Source: an uncultured Prevotellaceae bacterium
GTDB lineage: Bacteria > Bacteroidota > Bacteroidia > Bacteroidales > Bacteroidaceae
Direction: 5' to 3'
Length of the DNA stretch: 48,199 nt
Assembly: GCA_937891085.1 (NCBI GenBank)
Contig: CALAEY010000054.1
Span: 1 to 48,199, forward strand
A program made the position numbers and the translations under genes. Positions 42,251-48,199 of this stretch are shown piece after piece. Within the stretch, counting starts at the first letter, position 1, and every line of letters starts with the position of its first letter. The notes beneath the pieces were generated by a model. That model did no database searches and was not told the DNA's origin. It saw only the letters and a list, made by a program, of their open reading frames with translations.

Positions 42251-43897
42251 ATGAGAAAAGCAATGAAATTCTTGATGGTCGCAGTCGTGACCATGACTAT
42301 TCAGGCTTGTTCACAGCAGAGGGCAGAGATGACTCTGCAGGTGAATACGAAAGCCGGTGTAGTAGAGGGCATCGCCGAAGACGGTGTGAAGAAGTTCCTC
42401 GGTGTACAGTTCGCTGCCGCGCCTGTGGGCGACCTGCGTTGGCAGGCTCCACAGCCAGTTCCAGCATGGGAGGGCGTACGTGATGCAAAGACTTTCGGCA
42501 ATGATCCGATGCAGCCAAACATCTTCGGTGACATGAGTTTCCGTGGTGCAAGCCGCAGTGAGGACTGTCTGTATCTGAACATCTGGACGCCTGCTACGTA
42601 TGTGGACGAAGGTCTGCCAGTGTTGATTTATTTTAATGGTGGTGGTCTGATGGCAGGTAGTGGTAGCGAGCCTCGTTACGACGGAACTGCTATTGCTCAG
42701 CTGGGCGTGATCGGCGTGACAGCCAACTATCGTGAGGGTATCTTCGGATTCTTTGCTCATCCAGATCTGACTGCTGAGGCTTCATACAAGGGTAGTGGTA
42801 ACTATGGTTTCCTGGATCAGGTAGCTGCCATTCAGTGGGTTAAAGACAACATTGCTGCCTTCGGTGGCGATCCTAACCGTATTAATATCGTTGGAGAGAG
42901 TGCAGGCTCATTCTCTACTTCTCTACTGATGTGCTCTCCGTTGTCCAAGGGCAATCTTGCTGGTGTAATGGGTTCTAGTGGCGCAGAGGTGTTGCCTTAT
43001 GGCGCTGTTGCTCAGGCGGATGCAGATGCTGCAGGTAAGCAGCTGCTGGAGAGCAAGGGCTTGATGAGCGTGGCTGATGCCCGCGCACTGAGTGCAGACT
43101 CTTTGCAGGCATTGTTCCCTCCTCGCAGCATGGCTAATGTGGTGCTTGACGGCTACTTCATGAAGGAGAGTGCCGACGATGTGTTCAAGAAGGGCGAGCA
43201 GGCTCAGGTGCCTCTGCTGGTGGGTTGGAACTCTCAGGAGAGTTCTCCCGCATCTGCGCTGCGTGGTCAGGATCAGACTCTGGCCAACTATAAGAAGGCT
43301 ATGACTGCAACCTTTGGTGATATGACGGATGAGATTTTCGAGGCTTACGGCCTGCAGACTGATGACGACCTCTTTAGTATGAAGAGCCTGAACTTGGCTG
43401 GTGACCTCTTCACAGGTTTCCCAACATGGAAGTGGGCAGACTATCATGCAAAAACTTCTCAGCAGCCAGTCTATCGCTATAAGTACATGCATCCACGTCC
43501 ACAGGTGTCTGCTAAGATGGGTAACATGGTTGGTGCCTTGGCAGGTGGTGTGCGCGAGATGACAGATGAGGAGAAAAAGGCTCTTGACGAGCGTCCTAAA
43601 TTCCCTGCTGGTGCTGTGCACTCTGCAGACATTGAATATGCTATGGGTAATCTGGCCACCAATGAGTATTATGATTGGCAGGAAGAGGATTATGCTATTT
43701 CTAAGTTGTTCTTGACTTACTATGCTAACTTCTGCAAGTATGGTAATCCGAACGGTGAAGGCTTGCCTACATGGACTCCAATCAATGGTCAGGATGTAGC
43801 TCCAGTGATGTACATCGACGTGAATAGTGCCGAGAAAGCTGATGCTGCTATGGAGAATGCTTACCGCACATTGGAGAAGTTTTATTTAAGTAGATAA
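42251..43897 (+). CDS. Type B carboxylesterase lipoprotein
   Basis: 548 residues. Lipoprotein signal with Cys20 ('TMTIQAC'). 'FLGVQFAAAPVGDLRWQAPQP' and 'SEDCLYLNIWTP' are the classic carboxylesterase type B blocks. The nucleophile Ser is in 'VGESAGSFS'. The oxyanion block reads 'YFNGGG' instead of the usual HGGG. It ends 'FCKYGNPNGEGLPTWTP', as in the family. It probably hydrolyses esters in the periplasm, perhaps acyl groups on plant polysaccharides; substrate not known. Confidence 0.9.
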   Translation: MRKAMKFLMVAVVTMTIQACSQQRAEMTLQVNTKAGVVEGIAEDGVKKFLGVQFAAAPVGDLRWQAPQPVPAWEGVRDAKTFGNDPMQPNIFGDMSFRGASRSEDCLYLNIWTPATYVDEGLPVLIYFNGGGLMAGSGSEPRYDGTAIAQLGVIGVTANYREGIFGFFAHPDLTAEASYKGSGNYGFLDQVAAIQWVKDNIAAFGGDPNRINIVGESAGSFSTSLLMCSPLSKGNLAGVMGSSGAEVLPYGAVAQADADAAGKQLLESKGLMSVADARALSADSLQALFPPRSMANVVLDGYFMKESADDVFKKGEQAQVPLLVGWNSQESSPASALRGQDQTLANYKKAMTATFGDMTDEIFEAYGLQTDDDLFSMKSLNLAGDLFTGFPTWKWADYHAKTSQQPVYRYKYMHPRPQVSAKMGNMVGALAGGVREMTDEEKKALDERPKFPAGAVHSADIEYAMGNLATNEYYDWQEEDYAISKLFLTYYANFCKYGNPNGEGLPTWTPINGQDVAPVMYIDVNSAEKADAAMENAYRTLEKFYLSR

Positions 43898-43932
43898 GGC
43901 ATGTAGAAACACTATACTTATTAAAAAGTTTG

Positions 43933-43970
43933 GAGCCTGCAAACGTTTAGTTTGCAGGCTCTATTTGTTT
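43933..43970 (+). terminator. Intrinsic terminator after the carboxylesterase
   Basis: 11-bp stem GAGCCTGCAAA/TTTGCAGGCTC (43933-43943/43951-43961) followed by TATTTGTTT; it may also serve the convergent gene. Confidence 0.8.
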
Positions 43971-44019
43971 GGCTTTTGGGCTCTATTCATCTGGTTTGTA
44001 AGTTCTATACTATTATATA

Positions 44020-45255
44020 TTAAAGAATCTTGCTGCATCCCATCATTTGGAAGAAGTCTTGCAGCTTCTGGGCATGGTGGCCTTCAATAAGAATATGGTG
44101 ATTGCCGATAGGGTGGTGCAGGAAATAATCCACTGGATGCTGGAGTTTAAGGCGAAGCTGTGTGCGACACATGTTGGGATGATCGGTATTCTCCAGCAGC
44201 ATGCCGTCAGATGCGAAGAAGGTGTCTAGGCATTCACCTCCGCACTTCAACAACGTGATGGGACCTTCTGGGAGAATGCCTTGTATGCCAATGCCCTTCC
44301 CGGATTCAAAATGGCTGCGAAGCATGTATCTACGGGTTTGCTTAAGGCCAATGGTGCAGTGAGAGATAAGTAATTCGTTTTGCATTGTGTCTATGGTTGA
44401 TGGATTTGCCATGAAGGCATCATGACCCGTCAGCGTCTTGGCGAGCAGCATAGTAAATACGGCTTGAAGATCGCCCTCGCAACCAGCGATGATGCCTTCA
44501 TCGTTGAGAAGTGCAAGAGCCAGGCAGCCAGTAGTACCAGTGCGTTCTATCAAACTGAAGCAACTGAGCGTAAGAGCATCGAGCTGTTCTTCTGTGACTA
44601 TGCGCTTCAAAGCGTGGTAGATTCGTAGGGCATCGTTTACATCATGCTGCGTCCCTTCTCGGAAACCAGATGCGTTTTGGATGAGTCGCTCTGCTTCAGA
44701 TGTATAATCATCGGCTTGGGTGGAGTGATAGTAATCTATCAGATGTTCTAATGAGATGTCCACATAACACACTCCCCAGCGTTGTTTTGCGAGGAAATAA
44801 TCCACATCGCTGGCAATGAGCCAAGAGGAGGGGGCTCCAATTACACCAATGCGCTTGCCCCTTAATGCACGTAGAGACTGGGTGTCTACGGCATATTGCT
44901 TGATGCGGCAAATGATGGTTTCCATGTCGCCATGCAGTATTTCGCTTTTCTGACCGCTCTGTCGGATCCATGCAGAGATTTCGAGTGAGGCAGCAAGTGA
45001 ATTAGCTTGTCCATCAGCCAGCAGAAGATAGGGGCGTGGAAGTTTCTCAAAACACTGTTGATAAAGTCGTTCAGTACCACCGCTTGCAATGAATGGAATG
45101 CATACGGCATCACTTGCCATACGGTCAATATCTTGATAATTAAGAAGTGTAACGTCGAAGTAGCGTTCAAGTGCAGATAGCATCTCCTGATGTGTGATGC
45201 GCATCTTGGATGGGGTCATGAAGCTGGAAGCGAAAGTGATGAGCGTGATTTTCAT
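44020..45255 (-). CDS. L-fucose/L-arabinose isomerase-like protein
   Basis: 411 residues, no signal peptide. The N-terminal half has Rossmann-like segments ('ITLITFASSF', 'GKRIGVIGAPSSW'). The C-terminal half resembles the FucI/AraA C-terminal fold: 'LSCFSLIERTGTTGCLALALLNDEGIIAGCEGDLQAVFTMLLAKTLTG' with a metal-site-like Glu, then '…LLISHCTIG' with His. The Asp usually found after 'FMA' is Asn. It may be an isomerase-fold sugar enzyme with altered chemistry. Length is below FucI (about 590). Confidence 0.65.
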   Translation of the reverse strand: MKITLITFASSFMTPSKMRITHQEMLSALERYFDVTLLNYQDIDRMASDAVCIPFIASGGTERLYQQCFEKLPRPYLLLADGQANSLAASLEISAWIRQSGQKSEILHGDMETIICRIKQYAVDTQSLRALRGKRIGVIGAPSSWLIASDVDYFLAKQRWGVCYVDISLEHLIDYYHSTQADDYTSEAERLIQNASGFREGTQHDVNDALRIYHALKRIVTEEQLDALTLSCFSLIERTGTTGCLALALLNDEGIIAGCEGDLQAVFTMLLAKTLTGHDAFMANPSTIDTMQNELLISHCTIGLKQTRRYMLRSHFESGKGIGIQGILPEGPITLLKCGGECLDTFFASDGMLLENTDHPNMCRTQLRLKLQHPVDYFLHHPIGNHHILIEGHHAQKLQDFFQMMGCSKIL

Positions 45256-45286
45256 AGTATTCTATGTGCATTGGTTAATCATAATA

Positions 45287-45353
45287 CAAATATAGTGATT
45301 CTTTCATTAAAAGCGATGGTTTTTTTGTAAAAGAAATAAAATGTGTATTTTTG
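45287..45353. promoter_or_regulatory. Divergent promoters for the FucI-like and FtsX-like genes
   Basis: Minus strand: TATATTTG (45287-45294) before the FucI-like gene. Plus strand: TTTG (45324-45327), 18 bases, TATTTTTG (45346-45353) before the permease. The plus -7 box overlaps a possible GTG start at 45343 and so supports ATG 45376. Confidence 0.7.
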
Positions 45354-45375
45354 TGTGCAAATAGTGAAGGTGTAT

Positions 45376-46623
45376 ATGAATCTACCACTTTATCTGGCAA
45401 GGAATATCTATAGCGGCGATGATACAGAGAAACAGATGTCGCGTCCTGCAGTGCTAATCTCCACACTCGGTGTGGCGGTTGGATTGGCTGTTATGCTTAT
45501 TTCTGTGTCAGTTATAGTGGGTTTTAAGCAGCAAGTAAGGGACAAGATTGTGGGCTTCACAGGACATTTGGTGGTGTGTGAACCCACTTCCGTGAATAGC
45601 TATGACACTCAGCCGATAAGGGTGACAGATGAACTGACTGCTAACCTCTCTGATTTCTCTTCAGTGAAGCATTATCAGCGTTATACAGTAAAACCGGGCA
45701 TGATTAAAACCGATCTGGCCTTTCAAGGCATGGTGCTGAAGGGAGTGGGGCCAGAGTTTGATCGTAGCTTCTTCCGAGAGTGTTTGGTGGATGGGGAATT
45801 TCCGCAGTTCAGCGACTCTGTATCTACGAATAAGGTGGTGATTTCTAAAGCATTGGCAACAAAGATGAATCTGAAACTTGGTGACAAGATTGATACCTAT
45901 TTCGTTCAGGATAATGTTCGTGCAAGGCGTCTGCAAATTGTGGGCATCTATCAGACTTATTTTTCCGAGTTCGATAATATGTTCCTTTTCACGGATCTTT
46001 GTATGGTGAACCGTTTGAATCGGTGGGAGGATGATCAGGTAAGTGGATTGGAGATTCAGCTGCGCAACTATGATCAGTTGGAGCAGGCATCTTTTGATAT
46101 CGGTTCTTACTTATATAATAAGGTGGATGCCTATGGACATGAGTATTGTGCGTTGAATGTGGAGCAGCAGAATCCAGCTGTATTCGCTTGGCTTGATGTA
46201 CTGAACGTGAATATTTGGGTGATTCTGGCATTGATGATTGGCATCGCTGGTTTCACGATGATCTCTGGATTGCTTATTATTATTATTGAACGAACGGCTC
46301 TCATTGGTACTCTGAAGTCGTTTGGTGCAGATAATGGTCAGATACGTCGGGTGTTCCTTTGGCTTTCTGTCTTTCTCATTGGAAAGGGTATGCTGTGGGG
46401 TAATCTTATCGGACTCACTTTCTACTTCCTACAAAGTTGGTTCGGTCTTATCCCTCTGCCAGATCCAGAAACGTACTATATGGATACAGTGCCAGTATCG
46501 TTGAGCGTTTGGCACTTCATCCTGCTTAATGCGGGCACTCTCATTATCTCGGTACTAATGCTTATAGGGCCTTCTTACATTATCGCCAAAGTGAATCCCG
46601 CTGCCTCTATGCGCTACGAATAG
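45376..46623 (+). CDS. FtsX-like permease, LolC/LolE family
   Basis: 415 residues. An N-terminal membrane helix (about 24-50, 'VLISTLGVAVGLAVMLISVSVIVGF'), a large periplasmic domain (about 55-265), and three C-terminal helices (about 270-300, 318-345, 375-400). This is the LolCE/MacB topology. Such proteins release lipoproteins from the inner membrane together with a LolD ATPase, which is not encoded nearby. It ends two bases from the convergent GT2 stop. Confidence 0.88.
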   Translation: MNLPLYLARNIYSGDDTEKQMSRPAVLISTLGVAVGLAVMLISVSVIVGFKQQVRDKIVGFTGHLVVCEPTSVNSYDTQPIRVTDELTANLSDFSSVKHYQRYTVKPGMIKTDLAFQGMVLKGVGPEFDRSFFRECLVDGEFPQFSDSVSTNKVVISKALATKMNLKLGDKIDTYFVQDNVRARRLQIVGIYQTYFSEFDNMFLFTDLCMVNRLNRWEDDQVSGLEIQLRNYDQLEQASFDIGSYLYNKVDAYGHEYCALNVEQQNPAVFAWLDVLNVNIWVILALMIGIAGFTMISGLLIIIIERTALIGTLKSFGADNGQIRRVFLWLSVFLIGKGMLWGNLIGLTFYFLQSWFGLIPLPDPETYYMDTVPVSLSVWHFILLNAGTLIISVLMLIGPSYIIAKVNPAASMRYE

Positions 46624-46625
46624 GA

Positions 46626-47798
46626 TTATCTTCTGCGATACTCGCTTTTATCACTGAAAAGATAGACCAGTTTCCAGCGAAGCGACTGCAATGGTTGCAC
46701 GAAGTCGAGTAAGGGTAGGGTCGTGTAGTAGCGGTAGCGTTCTCCGAGTATACCTGCCGACTGGTTGACGATGATATTTAAGCTGATGAAGCGGATGATT
46801 ATACACAGAGAGGCAACGATAATGGGTAATAGGTTCTGCGTTAGGCATCCCCAAACGATGGCTGCGATGACGGTTAGGAAGAACAGAAAGCGGGTGAGGG
46901 TCTCAAAGCCCATTAGGTGTCTGTGAATGCCACGGAAATGGCGGGATGTGGATTCGTATCCAAGACGCTCTTCTTTCCAGAATTTCTTGAGCTTCAACGG
47001 TTTCATAGACACAGCTGCATCGGCAGATGTCTCCACACGGGTATTCTTGCGGTTAGCAACCTGGTTGATGAATAGGTCGTCATGTCCGTGAAGTAAGTCC
47101 AGGTGTTTGCCGAATCCTTTATTCTGGACGTATAGTTCTTTCTTATAGGCCATATTTCGACCAGTAGCCATGTATGGTAGATGAAGGAGGCCCATGCAGA
47201 GGTATCGCAGACTTCGGAAAAAGTTATCGAAACTTCTGGTACGCTGCTTCCAATCTTTCTCTTTATGAAAGTAGCTGTATCCAAGCACTATCTGTGTGCC
47301 AGATGTGACATTTCGTGCCATCAATCTCAGCCATAGTGGACTAGCAGGCTTGCAGAATGACTCAGTAAATACCAGCCACTCGTATTTGCTTGCTCGTATG
47401 CCAAGGCTGATGGCGAGTTTCTTACGACTTATCCACTTAGATGAATCGGGTAGATAGCTGTGATAGAGCTGCGGGTATTGATGCTCGATACGCTTCAGGT
47501 AATCAACGCTCTCGCTGACTTTCTCATCAGTGATGACGATAACCTCAAACTGTGGATAGTCTTGCTCCAAGATGGCTGGTAGGTTTTCTTGTAGTTCTTC
47601 AGCGGTGCCGTTGTGATAAAGGATGACGGAGAGCGGTGGTCGGTCTTCGCTGTAGGAAATCTTTCCTTTAGATGCCTTTCGTGTATTTCTTACGACACTT
47701 ATATATATAATAAGGTGGAAGAGTATTTGGATGCAAAAAAGGATGCCTGTGGCAATTAGAAGCGCATTTGCGAAAGGGTTTGATATAGATAGTTCCAT
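46626..47798 (-). CDS. Membrane-bound family 2 glycosyltransferase
   Basis: 390 residues from ATG 47798; the longer start at 47834 would add 12 polar residues overlapping the -7 box region. An N-terminal membrane helix (about 8-32) precedes the GT2 domain: 'PPLSVILYHNG', 'FEVIVITDEKVSE', a 'GHDDLFINQ' acidic motif and an 'RHFRGIHRH' stretch near the QxxRW position. Two C-terminal helices (about 297-345) follow. It likely adds sugars to lipid-linked or surface glycans. Acceptor unknown. Confidence 0.86.
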   Translation of the reverse strand: MELSISNPFANALLIATGILFCIQILFHLIIYISVVRNTRKASKGKISYSEDRPPLSVILYHNGTAEELQENLPAILEQDYPQFEVIVITDEKVSESVDYLKRIEHQYPQLYHSYLPDSSKWISRKKLAISLGIRASKYEWLVFTESFCKPASPLWLRLMARNVTSGTQIVLGYSYFHKEKDWKQRTRSFDNFFRSLRYLCMGLLHLPYMATGRNMAYKKELYVQNKGFGKHLDLLHGHDDLFINQVANRKNTRVETSADAAVSMKPLKLKKFWKEERLGYESTSRHFRGIHRHLMGFETLTRFLFFLTVIAAIVWGCLTQNLLPIIVASLCIIIRFISLNIIVNQSAGILGERYRYYTTLPLLDFVQPLQSLRWKLVYLFSDKSEYRRR

Positions 47799-47820
47799 GT
47801 GATTCGTTTTCTTTTGTATG

Positions 47821-47828
47821 CAAAGATA
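47821..47828 (-). promoter_or_regulatory. -7 box for the GT2 gene
   Basis: TATCTTTG on the minus strand, 22 bases before ATG 47798. Confidence 0.55.
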
Positions 47829-47954
47829 CTGCAAATTTCTTTTGTTTGTGCATATATGTGTAGTTAGTTATTTTTTTTTCTTTGTTATCCGTTGATAATT
47901 ATGTGGTGTTTCTTTTCCGGTTTAATTTTGTTGAAAAAAAGAGCTCGAAAAGTT

Positions 47955-48098
47955 TTGCGGTCTGGAAAAACTGCGCTACCTTTGCACCCGCTTTCCCGGA
48001 GGGGATGCGGATGTCCGGCTCGTTCCGGCACGAGTGAGAATTCCTGAAATTTTTTCCCCCTAAAATTTGGAGGATATCCGGAAAATTCACTACCTTTG
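47955..48098 (+). promoter_or_regulatory. Tandem strong promoters, probably of an rRNA operon
   Basis: P1: TTG (47955-47957), 19 bases, TACCTTTG (47977-47984). P2: TTG (48067-48069), 21 bases, TACCTTTG (48091-48098). Both are followed by the same (C/T)A(C/T)CCGCTTTCC context, so the unit is duplicated. Doubled promoters of this type with CCGCTTTC initial sequence are typical before 16S rRNA genes in Bacteroidales. A hairpin CTCGT/ACGAG lies between them. The last ~100 bases hold no gene and would be the rRNA leader; the 16S gene itself is not in the window. Confidence 0.6.
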
Positions 48099-48199
48099 TA
48101 TCCGCTTTCCGCCTGTCGCGGAAGCACGATCGTACAATGATAAGATTGCAATGAACAAAACTGAGTAGTACAAGAAGCAGCTGCGCAGCTCCTCTTTCT

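Overview
The window looks like a chromosomal segment of a gut- or rumen-type Bacteroidales, most like Prevotella/Segatella. The evidence is the many Bacteroidetes promoters (-7 box TAnnTTTG with TTG/TTTG about 19-21 bases upstream), the absence of canonical -35/-10 boxes, and the gene content: a PorT-like barrel, DUF4248 and VirE-type proteins, DUF6722, DUF4870, a LolE/FtsX permease, S9 peptidase lipoproteins and a GH51 arabinofuranosidase.

The left third (1-16716) is accessory DNA. It holds the 3' end of an AAA-type ATPase with a PD-(D/E)XK tail, a DUF4248/VirE primase-helicase pair separated by nested inverted repeats, and a complete type I restriction-modification operon: hsdR, hsdM, a DUF1016 nuclease, hsdS, an inverted silent hsdS and a tyrosine recombinase. 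Two nested pairs of inverted repeats inside the two hsdS genes predict four specificity alleles. Right after the operon's terminator lies a decayed DNA/RNA endonuclease gene. Next comes a LytTR regulator translationally coupled to a short penicillin-binding transpeptidase, with 10-bp direct repeats 21 bp apart upstream. The block ends with an antitoxin beside a truncated PIN toxin and a HigBA-like module that sits between two copies of a ~110-bp direct repeat.

The rest (16726-48199) is mostly core genome. In order it carries a PorT-like barrel and LysM/periplasmic-binding-like protein, uvrA, a POT peptide transporter, a SpoU-family RNA methyltransferase, small membrane proteins, DUF4870, and an OmpA-family gene broken by a 160-bp MITE. 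A TPR sensor kinase and NarL-type regulator follow. Then comes an RsbW-like / SLC13 transporter / STAS cluster, a Tat-exported Gfo/Idh/MocA oxidoreductase with an S9 peptidase, GH51, a sugar isomerase-like lipoprotein and cytidine deaminase. The last genes are a glucosaminidase-LysM protein, an internally deleted aldo/keto reductase, a YqiA-like hydrolase, a type B carboxylesterase, a FucI-like protein, a LolE-like permease and a GT2 glycosyltransferase. The right edge has tandem strong promoters of the kind that precede an rRNA operon.

The most notable systems are the shuffling type I specificity locus, the LytTR-transpeptidase operon, the partner-switch genes around an SLC13 transporter, and the MITE insertion. 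Heptanucleotide tandem repeats occur in three unrelated intergenic positions.
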